NCBI RefSeq assembly: GCF_921293095.1
Contig: NC_060254.1
Span: 7,750,001 to 7,814,000, forward strand
DNA length: 64,000 bases
From: Ischnura elegans
Lineage: Eukaryota > Arthropoda > Insecta > Odonata > Coenagrionidae
Reading direction: 5' to 3'
In this document: positions 36,001 to 44,502 of the stretch, piece after piece
Layout: each line of letters opens with the position of its first letter
Position numbering within the stretch: position 1 is the first letter of the stretch
Translations under genes and position numbers: made by a program
The notes under the pieces: generated by a model
Databases searched by the model: none
Seen by the model: only the letters and a program-made list of their open reading frames with translations
Told to the model about the DNA's origin: nothing

Positions 36001-39000
36001 ATTAAAGTCATTCTCCAATATTACCTACAAAAACTAACTGTTATGATCAAAAATCTATAATTGATCTATAAATTACCCTGCAGACTACTTTATAGATCAA
36101 TGTCCTGCTGATTTTTTTAAGGAAAGGGAAATTTTATGGAGGATAAATAAATCACTCCCAAAATAGCTGATCTTTTGGGAATCACTCAAGGAAATTGGTA
36201 GATCATCAGGGGAAAGTAAGGGACTTATACAATAGGGTAGTTTCCTTCATCAAAGAAAACGAAATGCATTGATTGCGATTCCTTACCCACCATTAGTGTA
36301 TTCATAATATACAAATTATTTGGTTTTAGAAATCCCAGTTTAGACGAATGGCAATGGGCAATTTTAACCTTATTTGAAAAAGGCCAGATTGGCACCCATG
36401 CGATGCCACTCCACGTGACGTCACAGGGACCTAGTTTCTATACGAGTAGATGGGAGTTTTATAACGTCTGAGATTACCAATGCATGCATGAGGCACAGAG
36501 CTCAGGGAAACGTCTCTTAATAATCACCTATTAAATCTGCCTATGGTCGGAAAGTTCCTTCGTTTGATAAGGCATTAATAATCCTTATTTAAGCCAAGCG
36601 CTACCACCTAGCAGGGTACTCTACTACCTGCTAGCATTCTGTGTCGTATCAGCGCTCAAAGCCTCACCCCAAGGTCACCTCACTTGCAGCAGCGGGAACC
36701 AGAACGACGTCACACGAGGTTTTCCCAGCATTCATACTTAGCCATCGCGTTTTCGCACGCTTGAAATGTTTCACTTTTCATTTAATCGCGAAAAATAGAT
36801 ATCGTCATTTCAAAATCTAAAGGCGTGAAATTCGTACTCCAGGAGTAATAATCTTTCGATTTACGCAATAAAAAATAATAGGAATTGGATGTTACTAGCC
36901 ACTCTGGCTGTACTTTATACACTTTAACATTTGGGTTACCCTGTATTATGTATTTCATTTAAATTCTATAAAACGCAAAATAATATGAAAATAGACATTC
37001 TCATATCAATGGCTAAATTCTAACAACACGTATCTTAAATTCGGCCGGTTTGAGACAGGTATCTTAAACAAAGTGTAATAACATTTAAAAAAATAAAATA
37101 CAAGCAAAAAACAACTACTTGTTTGCAAATCAATGCTTCTTTTTCAGTTTTATGAAATTTTGGTTTTTTAATTCATTGTGCAAGTACAAAAAATTAATTG
37201 TTTTTTTGCTCACCTGAAAAGTTGCTATTTTTGAGATACGTGTTGTTAGAACTTAGCCATCGATTTGTTATTCTCTTAGAAAATATGTGATGAGGCACTC
37301 TTAGGTAATAGAGTGGTTTCCTATTATTTTTTTATTGCCTAAATGGAAAGATTATTACTCCTTGAGTACATATATATTTCATGCTGTTAGATTTTCAAAT
37401 GACGATATTTATTTATGGGATTACATGAAAAGTGAAAATTTTCAATCGTGCGAAAACCTGATGACTAACCATGAATGCTGGAAAAAGCCAGGGTGACTCT
37501 GGCTGCTGCTGCGTGAGGCCACCTGGGTGCGAGGCTATGAACGCCGCTACGATGCAGGCTGCTTGCTGCCGAGCAAGGTGGTGGGGTAGAGTACCCTGCT
37601 AGCAGGTAGAGCTTGGCTTAAATAAGGATTATTAATACCCTATCAAACGAAGGAACTTTCCGACCACAGCCAATTGTAATAGGTGATTATTAAGAAATGT
37701 TTCCCTGAGCTGTGCCTCATGCATACATTGGTAATCTCAGATGATGTAAAACTCATACAGAATCTAGGTCCTCGTGACGTCACGTGGAGTGGCATTGCAT
37801 GGGCGCCAATTTGGCCTTTTTCAAATGAGGTTAAAATGGACCATTAACATTTGTCTTAACAAGGGTTTCTAAAACCAAATAATTTTTATGTTATCAATAC
37901 ACTAATCGTGGGAAACGAATCGCAATCAATCCCTTTCGTTTTCTTTGATGAAGGAAACTACCCTATCATAAAGGAAGAAGTACATAATTATAAAGCTACA
38001 TGGAATGTACAATGTTGTTTCATTTGACAAATATATCATTAACTTTAGGAGAGAATAGAGTAGTTAAAATTTTATTTGCTTCAAATCTTTGAATTTGTGG
38101 CTGAATGTATAGACTTTTTAGAGGAAAATCTATTTTTTTCAATTTATCAGTAAACAAATCATGAAATTTTTTGTCTGAGTAATTGTACCTTTCAATAATA
38201 CTATCCCTTCAAAGGTAATATCCGATGATAAAATTAAGAGCAAGAGTCCGTAGCACGTACCTGCTACACTGGCCAGGAGAAGATCTTTCTCTGCAGAGGC
38301 ACCACGGGGGCCTGAACCCAAGGAATGCCTGAGACCATGGAATGCATAGAAGTACACAAAGTTGGATGCGCAGAGACTGTTAAGGACTGGAACCAGACCC
38401 CGATACAGTGTGGCACTGAAAAATTGAAGGGTTTCAGCTTGCATTACATTGAGCATGGATTTAATGTATATCTAGATGGTTGGAAGGAAATTACTTTGCT
38501 TTTCTACAAAACACACACTTTATTGCCAACTAGTTTCGGTTACACTGTACCATTTCAAGACTAGTGATACGCATAAGAATTTGCCAGGATATATACTCTG
38601 TGGTCGGGTGATTGGAGGGGAAGGGGAGAGGGGAGGTAAGTGACGGGAAGGGGGAAGGTGGGAAGAGATCCCCCTTCCCGTCACTTACCTCCCCTCTCCC
38701 CTTCCCCTCCAATCACCCGACCACAGAGTATATATCCCGGCAAATTCTTATGTGTATCACTAGTCTTGAAATGGTACAGTGTAACCGAAACTAGTCGGCA
38801 ATAAAGTGTGTGTTTTGTAGAAAAGCAAAGTAATTTCCTTCCAACCATATAATGGAATTCTACAAAGTAAAGGCCTCAACAATTCAGTGCATTATGTCTA
38901 GATGCATTAATTTAATACCGGCACAAAAATGTAAGGGGGTTCCAGAAGTGAAGATCATTTGGACTGTTGAGGGAGAGCCAAAATAAACCACGCATCGCCA

Positions 39001-40309
39001 AGAACTAAAACTACAGTTACCAAAAGGACCGTGGCGAGTTGTCACCACCAATGGATAAAATGCTGTAGTTGATGAGTGCTCAACACAGCACTCGAGCAAT
39101 GACAGGTATACCCCAGAAAAACCACTGCCAACGATGGGATTTGTTCCATGAATCCTACGATAGGAAGCCTTACCTCTATTCTTGAAATAAATAGATATTC
39201 TCGTCAAATTAATAGATAGTTATAAATATTTTGATTTGACACACAGTGGGTAATATCATATCTCTCTCTGAATGATATACCATACCTCAGGCAGCCATAA
39301 CATCTACTATGGAATGATACAGATCTCTATATTTGTACACTGTATTAGATCTACCACATACCTCACTTGTGGACGAGAGATGTATGAATATTTTGCAGTG
39401 GTAGTAAAAATTTATTTAAAACTGAAAATGAGGTATTTATTGAAAAGTTAGCCATTCCATGGGTAGAAATATATAGAAATTATTTAATTTTAAAATACAT
39501 TTGTTAAAGGAAGAAGGATGTTGAAATAATTTTACCCTCTTTAATGAGGCCTTCTGATCCCAATGCAATGCATTGATTTGAGCAATGTCATTATTTACTA
39601 ACGTTAGTATAATTTTTCATTCATCAATCACCCTGTCACTCCCGTATTCTCCCTGGAATCGTTATCATGGGAAGTTGGCCCGCCAGAACTTCCCAATGCC
39701 CACAACTATGCTGTATTTATTTTTTACAAGACAGTATGTGCTTACACACTACTGTGTCGAGAAAATCTCACGTCTGCATGGGCTGTCTCGGGCCTTTTTT
39801 CGTGAAAAAACTACGTACAATTAAGTTATTCTTATAACTGTTATATCCAGACACCTAGATGCGGGCACAATACCTAGGCAATATAAGTAAAAATGTAAAA
39901 CAAACGGGCGTTAACTACGGTATAATCCTAAAATATTTTGAAATATACTCACAATCCTTCTTCCTGAACGAGATCCTTAATTACAGCTACAGTATTCTTC
40001 GCCTCCCTGTGGTCTTCAACTGAGTTTGAAAACGAAAAAGAAAAAAATGTCACCAGAAAGAAAATTTATTAACCTATTCTGCTTCTACCAAAAATAAATA
40101 AAACCCTTACGTTGCAATCGAGATCTGACAGTATCAAGTGGGAAAAATGTAGTCATTCCCACGACGCTCCCCTGTAACAATCATTTAAATGAATCCAAAC
40201 TTCAATGATGAGTAAATAAATTAAGCAAACATGAGCGCAGCCTTACCGCGGCGCCCGCAGCAGCATGAGCCAGCGTTTCGTAGGAGAAAAGCTTCTTGTC
40301 CGTCTTCAT
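23855..40309 (-). CDS. SLC25A17: SLC25A17/PMP34, peroxisomal membrane solute carrier
   Basis: This is a mitochondrial-carrier-family protein of the peroxisomal membrane. The human protein exchanges CoA, FAD, NAD and adenine nucleotides. Eight coding exons (40309-40247, 40171-40111, 40019-39953, 38415-38261, 35885-35760, 35273-35014, 34800-34733, 24008-23855) join in frame to 317 aa, against 307 in human. The three-repeat fold is visible: [12 protein letters not shown] (P32, D34, R37), [12 protein letters not shown] (from T123) and [12 protein letters not shown] (near 235). The second and third repeats have the non-canonical residues typical of PMP34. Subfamily words [24 protein letters not shown] and [11 protein letters not shown] confirm the assignment over other carriers. 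Intron 7 is 10.7 kb of nested transposons, while introns 1 and 2 are under 100 bp. The gene runs in the same direction as EIF3L, about 4.2 kb downstream of it. Confidence 0.96.
24440..24590 (+). mobile_element. LINE 3'-end fragment (RTE/CR1-like), badly decayed
   Basis: Across shifting frames the plus strand reads AFETWC, then VKWTDRVMN and RTQWN. These echo the AFEMWCWRRM...WTDRVTNEEVL...WIGH block near the C-terminus of many arthropod LINEs. It abuts the MITE at 24598. Confidence 0.45.
24598..25247. mobile_element. 650-bp MITE, GGGTGGTTTCC family, copy A
   Basis: Ends are GGGTGGTTTCCTATTATTTT and AAGGAAACTACCC, flanked by TA on both sides. The TA duplication suggests a Tc1/mariner-type MITE. 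The middle shares TGACGTCACGTGGAGTGGCA and AGCTCTGTGCCTC with copies B and C. No ORF of note. Confidence 0.85.
25360..25590 (-). mobile_element. SINE, GATTCAACC family, copy 2
   Basis: It contains CAGTGATTCAACCTGAAGG, GGTTTGGATGGGTGA and AAGCCACAGGCATGTGA, matching the SINE at 17010-17250 in order. The tRNA-like head on the minus strand is degenerate. Confidence 0.6.
25697..25819. repeat. Near-perfect hairpin, about 58-bp arms
   Basis: GTTGCAGAAAAGTTTCTCGG at 25697 pairs with its near-complement ending at 25819, and the arms meet at ACGTTTCAAGAACGT (centre about 25758). Very few mismatches and a loop of only a few bases indicate a recent inverted duplication or foldback element. Confidence 0.9.
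26038..26318 (-). pseudogene. Coding-like fragment of unknown protein (possibly MATH-like)
   Basis: After a possible acceptor (AAATAG|GCCG) the minus strand reads [18 protein letters not shown], an acidic linker, then [19 protein letters not shown] and [13 protein letters not shown]. The composition is clearly protein-like. The YYAEL...IPEL...[10 protein letters not shown] pattern resembles the last strands of a MATH/TRAF domain, but I cannot confirm that. It lies in intron 7 of SLC25A17 on the sense strand, ends in low-complexity text and has no partner exons that I found. It could be a retrocopy fragment, part of a transposon, or an unrelated exon. Confidence 0.35.
26503..26902 (-). mobile_element. 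5'-truncated non-LTR retrotransposon (I/Jockey-like 3' end) with 15-bp TSD
   Basis: TCGATTCCACCGATT is duplicated on both sides (26488-26502, 26903-26917). The minus strand (about 26897-26692) reads [18 protein letters not shown], then [15 protein letters not shown] and a stop. This is the zinc-knuckle and C-terminal end seen in many I-clade LINEs, with one internal stop. The element ends on the left in AATAACAATAACTAACT, a decayed TAA-repeat tail as in I elements. Confidence 0.85.
27297..27369. repeat. 73-bp direct repeat, first copy
   Basis: It starts CATAGGTATTGACTTTACAG and is identical by eye to 27841-27913, 544 bp away and in the same orientation. Identity this high suggests a recent internal duplication or template switch within the hAT-like element. 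Confidence 0.9.
27841..27913. repeat. 73-bp direct repeat, second copy
   Basis: Second copy of the 27297-27369 repeat, ending GTGGTTTTATCTA. The bases on either side differ between the copies. Confidence 0.9.
29090..29690. repeat. CG-rich module with repeated GGCGCTGTGCCGTGAACGGC-type words
   Basis: Several inverted and direct copies of a motif like CACGGCGCTGTGCCGTGAA are spread through this block, raising local CpG sharply above the AT-rich surroundings. The two edges are inverted relative to each other (AATTTAAGCCGTAATTTTTTCACGGC near 29100 in one direction, GTGAAAAAATTACGGCTTAA near 29675 in the other). A diverged copy lies at about 43310-43600 in another hAT-like element. Reading frames here are by-products of the base composition. 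Confidence 0.7.
29925..30866. other. Residual core of the outer hAT-like element
   Basis: This is what remains of the 26458-33241 element between its two nested insertions. It has two GC-rich patches (about 30240-30350 and 30710-30860) with GCCGCCGCGG- and CTAAGCGGCC-type words. No protein was recognised. Confidence 0.4.
31914..32164. mobile_element. MITE, CAGTGGCG family, copy 4
   Basis: Starts CAGTGGCGTAGCCATGG and ends CCTGGCTACGCCAC. The flanks carry a long diverged direct repeat, CTCCACCTCTCCTTCACGTG on the left and CTCCACCTCTCCTTTACGTG on the right, longer than the usual 8 bp. Confidence 0.75.
32526..32770. mobile_element. MITE, CAGTGGCG family, copy 5
   Basis: Starts CAGGGGGGTACCCAGGAATT and ends CTCTCGCTACGCCACTG. 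Flanks GTCGATGG and GTCAGTGG match at 6 of 8. The internal text AATTTTTAAACAACAGGGTAAAA resembles copy 4 read in reverse. Confidence 0.7.
33556..34253. mobile_element. Tc1/mariner-type MITE (CAGTAAAAC termini)
   Basis: Ends CAGTAAAACATCTTTACATC and TAGAGGTTTTACTG are inverted and flanked by TA. CAGTAAAACCTC is a common pogo/Tigger terminus. GGAGGTT.ACTA and AGAGGTT words recur inside in both orientations. It lies about 480 bp downstream of SLC25A17 exon 7, in intron 7. Confidence 0.75.
34620..34715. repeat. AT-dinucleotide-rich microsatellite
   Basis: ATATAATATA- and TATATATATT-type text just downstream of SLC25A17 exon 7. It is simple sequence, probably length-variable. Confidence 0.7.
34733..34800 (-). 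CDS. SLC25A17: SLC25A17 coding exon 7
   Basis: 68 nt, residues 245-266 plus two bases ([20 protein letters not shown] then IL), the variable loop after signature 3. It is less conserved, but its phases fit both neighbours exactly. Confidence 0.88.
35014..35273 (-). CDS. SLC25A17: SLC25A17 coding exon 6
   Basis: 260 nt, residues 158-244. It encodes [20 protein letters not shown], helix 5 and the third signature [12 protein letters not shown]. Acceptor TTTGCAG|AT and donor TTACGG|GTAAGT. Confidence 0.95.
35760..35885 (-). CDS. SLC25A17: SLC25A17 coding exon 5
   Basis: 126 nt, residues 116-157, with [19 protein letters not shown], the second signature. Acceptor CCTTTTAG|GT and donor TTGATAG|GTATGA. 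Confidence 0.95.
36235..36884. mobile_element. 650-bp MITE, copy B (inverted, one end lost)
   Basis: Starts GGGTAGTTTCCTTCATCAAA after TA and runs as the reverse complement of copies A and C. It ends AATAATAGGAA, where about nine terminal bases are missing. It lies in SLC25A17 intron 4. Confidence 0.8.
37009..37260. mobile_element. Short inverted-repeat element between MITEs B and C
   Basis: Left end ATGGCTAAATTCTAACAACA is matched by TGTTGTTAGAACTTAGCCAT at the right end, giving arms of about 27 bp with two mismatches. No clear target duplication, though an AT dinucleotide on both sides is possible. The class is unknown. Confidence 0.7.
37311..37963. mobile_element. 650-bp MITE, copy C
   Basis: Starts GAGTGGTTTCCTATTATTTT and ends AAGGAAACTACCC with TA on both sides. 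Same orientation as copy A and inverted relative to copy B, 426 bp away. Confidence 0.85.
38261..38415 (-). CDS. SLC25A17: SLC25A17 coding exon 4
   Basis: 155 nt, residues 64-115. It encodes [20 protein letters not shown] and helix 3 with [10 protein letters not shown] 373-bp palindrome begins only 61 bp upstream of its acceptor. Confidence 0.95.
38476..38848. repeat. 373-bp near-perfect palindrome
   Basis: ATGGTTGGAAGGAAATTACT at 38476 is answered by its reverse complement ending at 38848; the centre is at about 38662. The inner part is AAGGGGAGAGGGGAGGTAAG and its complement. The arms of about 180 nt have few mismatches, so it could extrude a large cruciform or fold in RNA. AATAAAGTGTGTGTTTTGT at each arm resembles a retroelement 3' tail, so two tails may have fused head to head. 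It is in SLC25A17 intron 3, 61 bp from exon 4. Confidence 0.9.
38880..39950. other. Rest of SLC25A17 intron 3, nothing recognised
   Basis: AT-rich intron sequence. A 107-codon minus-strand frame at 38884-39207 resembles no family I know and shows no conserved pattern. Confidence 0.4.
39953..40019 (-). CDS. SLC25A17: SLC25A17 coding exon 3
   Basis: 67 nt, residues 42-63 plus two bases ([20 protein letters not shown], then EG), the matrix-type loop of repeat 1. Donor GGATT|GTGAGT. Confidence 0.92.
40111..40171 (-). CDS. SLC25A17: SLC25A17 coding exon 2
   Basis: 61 nt encoding [20 protein letters not shown] plus one base. It carries the first carrier signature P-x-D-x-x-R. Donor TTGCAAC|GTAAGG. 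Confidence 0.94.
40247..40309 (-). CDS. SLC25A17: SLC25A17 coding exon 1
   Basis: [21 protein letters not shown], 21 codons, donor GCCGCG|GTAAGG, phase 0. The SYE.L.HA.AGA pattern matches the start of PMP34, which supports this ATG. Confidence 0.93.
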
Positions 40310-42167
40310 TTTTGATACTAACTTTATTAACTCAATTGATCGAGTAAGAGTATAGGTATATCTACAAGTACATGCTCAATTACAAGTGGAAACTAATGAC
40401 AAACAAAACTTCCCCCTATTGAAGTTAGAAACTATCACTTATAAATGTATTCCACAAAATTTGTAAGTCCTTTTCAAACGATCGTTCAACTCCAATCGGG
40501 GTATCCGGCCTCAAGGTCCGTCAAGTAATCCCAAATCAGCAAATAAAATACATCAGCTTTGCGGGTTGCATCGTTCTCCTTTCTTTGAACTGGACACCAA
40601 AATAATAATTATCTTTGATGGTAATCTTGATAACATTTTAAAATTTATTATCTTTCTTGAACACATTTTATACCTAATTTTCATTTTTTGGGATAATTTA
40701 AATATTCAGAAAATTTTTTAAAGTTGGCATGCTTTCCAAATATATCCCGCCAAATTTAAATTCTAGATTGTGGCTCTGCAGGAATATATCATGTCGTCAA
40801 CAGAATTCTGATAAAAATCTCGCTTAGATTCGCGTATTTTCACAGGTATCTCATATAATTAGCAAACTTAATACATTAAATCGTCAATAAATCCTTTGTA
40901 ATAAATAAGCATCGAGTTACACTTATTCCACACCCTTCAGTACCCTCACCAATGCCTAATGAAATGTTTAGACTGTGACCCTCTCTCTCACAAACCACAG
41001 CAGTCCATTTTAAATTGAATACTTTTTATACTATCAATAGATGCTTTTGTTGGAGCCAAACAGTTATCTTGAGAGTGTTGTAAATTCATTTAATATATAT
41101 TATTACAGCATAAATGCTAATAAATTTTTCTCATTCTGAATTATGAAATTGCCGCTACTTTTCAGGTGTCCTTTATCCCCCTTTTTCACAGGGTGCTGTC
41201 ATCTTTTCATATATTGGCATCTGGTAACCCTACTGCTACCTCCAATTAGCATGATTATAAACAAACCTATCCAGTTTCAGATCTCAAGTGCCCTATTCTG
41301 CTAGCTCCAACTACATACAACATTCTACAATCCAAGGACAATTCATCGGTGCCTGCCATGGTAACGCAATGGCCTTATGGTGCAGTCTACTGAGGCAGAT
41401 ATGAACTTTTGGTCTCATAAGGAAATAAAAGCAGTTCACTTATTGATTCAACCTGAAGGTTAGTTTGGATAGGTGAGGTTAAAGTTGGCTACAGACTCTA
41501 CCACAGGAGCGTGAATATCAACTCTTCAGGGTAGGGTGAGGGGGTCAATTCTTTTCCCTAAGCCACCTCAAGCTTTGCAGATTTTACATGGGTGTGTCTG
41601 TTAAGTGACAAGGCTACAAAGCCTTGTTACGCAATTGTCAACCGATGTTTCACCATCAATTCATCATTTCACGATCTATTTTATTTTTCAATCAGCCTAT
41701 TCACAAGTTAGGCAATATGCTATATTAAATGATGTAAATTTGAGTTTTCTTTGAGGGCATGAATGATTGGACTGATTGATTGACTAAAAGATATAATAAG
41801 GAAATGGAATATTGTTCAATATAAATAGAACAAGATAAGGCATAAGGATATAATGTTCTCTCCCTTCACATTTTCATCACCTGGATTCAAGATAAGGCTG
41901 CCCTAATTACTTAAAGACTACTTTTTTATTCAGAGGATACTTTGATGCCCATTGAGATGACTCTTAAAACTATAAAGATGCCAACAGAATTTGGTGGGCC
42001 TTAACAAAGAAAAATGAGCTGCAATCAAGACCAAAAAATTAAAAGATTGTGAATCTCAAAAAGACTAACTTTGCAACAAATGAAAAAGATACATAGGGAT
42101 GAGAGGGTATGAATTATCAGCTAAAAAAAATTACCTAAGGCCTCGAGGGAAAACTATCACATATTAT
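40310..42167. other. Upstream region of SLC25A17
   Basis: It should contain the SLC25A17 promoter and 5' UTR. It is AT-rich, with one SINE at 41440-41660. No coding exon was recognised. Confidence 0.5.
41440..41660 (-). mobile_element. SINE, GATTCAACC family, copy 3
   Basis: It contains TTGATTCAACCTGAAGGTTA, TTTGGATAGGTGAGG and CACAGGAGCGTGAATATC, matching copies 1 and 2. The tRNA-like part is decayed. Confidence 0.6.
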
Positions 42168-42546
42168 TAGAGGCCCATGAAAGTGGTTTTATTTTTTGCT
42201 AAAATTCGTTTTAAAACCATGTGATTTCGGTGTTATAGAAAATCTTGGAGGCGTTATTATACTACAATTTTTTCCACTTTTTATTATTTTATGGTACAAG
42301 TTTCATGAATACTTATACTTTTATTAAGCATTTTAAATATCATTTAACACAATTTCGATTGTACAAAATTTCTGATAAAATTAAATGAAATGGTTCAAGG
42401 AGTATGAATGGTTCAAGTATGCAGTCTTGACGAATACAATCGGCAACCAGCAAATCCCTACTACCTTATATGTGTATACTTCGGGAGTCATTCCAGAATT
42501 TTTGGATTGTCACGTTTCTCTACACTAAATAAAGACTAAAAGTGCT

Positions 42547-42969
42547 TCAGTAGTAGCAACAACAAGCTCTTTTTTTACTTTCTTTGACTGAGTGTTCAAA
42601 TGATAGCTGTTGTTTTGCGGGTCCCCTTTCTTTAGCACGTTTATGTGTATCGCTACTGATGTGCTTTAACAACGTGTCACATCTTTCAAAGTCGTATCTT
42701 TTATCGCAAACTTTGCACCGTAATACTCTGTCTTTCACATACAATTCCTTCTGAGCTGAAATCACTTGCCCTGGTATGAACGGTATCATTAGCTTTTGGC
42801 ATTTTAAAATTCCTTCCCTTCGTTCGATATTTAAAGCTGGAACCACAATAAAAAAAAAAGTCCAACCACAAAACACAACCCCTCTTAATGGTGTTTTCAA
42901 ACTGAGTGCTTGGTAGCTACAGTATAACCATAGTACTGTATAACGTACAAATTGGCCGAAATGTTTCAT
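42547..42969 (-). CDS. Zinc-finger ORF inside the hAT-like element (BED/CGGBP1-like)
   Basis: This 140-codon frame includes YVKDRVLRCKVCDKRYDFER followed by CDTLLKHISSDTHKRAKER. The spacing is C85-X2-C88-X14-H103-X5-H109, close to BED-type and CGGBP1-like fingers, which are typical of hAT transposases and proteins derived from them. The first 45 residues are hydrophobic and unlike the rest. A good acceptor (TTATTGTGGTTCCAG|CTTTAAATATCG) suggests that the real coding part starts there. The tail is short (KKRACCCYY), with no DDE/hATC dimerisation region. It may be a DNA-binding remnant of the transposase; no evidence of function. Confidence 0.55.
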   Translation of the reverse strand: MKHFGQFVRYTVLWLYCSYQALSLKTPLRGVVFCGWTFFFIVVPALNIERREGILKCQKLMIPFIPGQVISAQKELYVKDRVLRCKVCDKRYDFERCDTLLKHISSDTHKRAKERGPAKQQLSFEHSVKESKKRACCCYY

Positions 42970-43309
42970 GTTCCCTCTCGATACCCCTCACCAAGGTGTT
43001 TAGGGAAGATAGGACAGCATCTAGATACAACAAAATCGCTTAGTTTTGATTACAGCTGTCGCCAATCGGTCAGGAAAGGCAGTGAAAGAAGCACATATAA
43101 CTAAAAATAATCGGATTCAAAGAAACTTGAAAAATTATTTCCCATTTATCAACCCTGAAACATCTAGAATGAGATGCTTTCTCACCTGAAGAAAAAGATA
43201 TTAGATTTGGCTAATATCTTTTTCCGAATATCCGACGATTTGTCCTCTAATAAGGAGAACCCCCTCTCCTTTCTGTTCCTTCCTTCCCTTCCCCCAACTG
43301 CTAGCGCTT

Positions 43310-43600
43310 CATGCTTTCAAATAACCATATGTGTTTATGGATGTCTTTAAATGAATCGAATCACGCAGTTGATGGCACAGCGCCGTGGTCACCACGGTGC
43401 CCATTTCAATCCGGCCTGGCAGTGCACTGTCTACGACGAGAAATATAGGCAATGCTACATTGAGGCCGCTTTCTGACGAAACGACTTTTCGCTGGCTGCC
43501 ATTCACGTCACGATGCTGTGAAATTCAGGCCACTTTCAGACGAGACAACTCTGCCATACTGTGGGCCGTACCTTGAACAGCGACCCGTTCCCAGCCAGTG
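43310..43600. repeat. CG-rich module, second location
   Basis: It shares GCTTTCAAATAACCAT, GAATCACGCAGTTGA.GGCAC, TCAATCCGGCC and ACGACTTTTCGC.GGC in order with 29360-29620, at lower identity and with many C-to-T differences. This is the same module in a different hAT-like element. Confidence 0.7.
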
Positions 43601-44292
43601 GCCGTGTTTAAGTCAACAGAATTGTTACATTAGACCCACAATCAAGGTTTTCCTGCGACAAGTTATCCAATAACGCTGTCTAATGTGTCGCGTTGAGTCA
43701 CCTGAATTACTGCTCGGCATTGATGCGTACCAGGCACGTGAGCTTGTATTTTCGCTCTTCTGCGGCCGCATTAAATTTCTTTCAGCACTTTTTAATTCGT
43801 AATATCTAATGCTTCAGGTAAGAATGCGCCTCATTCTAAATATTTCAGGATTGATACATGGGAATCGAAGAGAGAAGTTGCGATAAATTTAATGGGCAAA
43901 TACTGGCGGAGAAATCACTACAGTGCGTGATATTATGCGGATGCATTATGTGCAACACTAAACAAGCCAATTGACCTTGGAAGCATAATGAGATAGAGAA
44001 AATGAACATCGGCAGTGTTTAACAATGAAGGCTTAGGCTTTAATAGATTATGACTCATTAGATGTGATTTTATCGCTATTTCGCCTAAAATTGCAAAAAC
44101 TGGAAATTTCGTTTTTACACACAGATTTCGCATTATTTTGCGATATCGCATCTCCCGAATTTCACGGACCTCTACATATTATTAAATGAATTATGGTCCA
44201 TGCCTTCTTCAATTCAAACATTTTGCAAACGAAAATCACACAAATGGTGGACATGCACAGCAAAAATTACGAAGGACTTAGTTATCCAATAT

Positions 44293-44298
44293 TTTATT
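44293..44298 (-). promoter_or_regulatory. EIF3L: Candidate EIF3L polyadenylation signal
   Basis: AATAAA on the minus strand, about 205 bp after the stop codon and about 120 bp before the hAT-like element. Confidence 0.5.
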
Positions 44299-44502
44299 AT
44301 GGAAATTTCTTAAATAAATTGCAGTGGTGACATAGAGTTCAAGTTTTGACATGCTATCATCAGGAAAGAGAGGCATTTCGGTATTTTTTGGACACATAAC
44401 CCGGCTTTTATTCCTTGAGAAACTGTATATTATACAAAATACAACAAATGGACAAAGATGCACGCCTTAGTACAAATTCACATGGTTTTAATTCAGAGCA
44501 CA

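Larger units (their letters stand above)
42168..44174. mobile_element. hAT-like element, 2.0 kb, with perfect 8-bp TSD
   Basis: Ends TAGAGGCCCATGAAAGTGG and AATTTCACGGACCTCTA form imperfect inverted repeats. CATATTAT is duplicated on both sides (42160-42167, 44175-44182). It carries a zinc-finger-like frame (42547-42969) and a CG-rich block (about 43310-43600) related to the one in the 27030 element. It fills most of the gap between EIF3L and SLC25A17 and ends about 120 bp past the likely EIF3L polyadenylation signal. Confidence 0.9.

Noticed and set aside
38530-38794. Two ORFs with almost the same translation on opposite strands
   Set aside because: They are the two arms of one palindrome read in opposite directions; GGGGAAGGGGAGAGG-type low complexity, no family match.
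38884-39207. 107-codon minus ORF in SLC25A17 intron 3
   Set aside because: On the coding strand but without splice-compatible phase, conserved motif or family resemblance.
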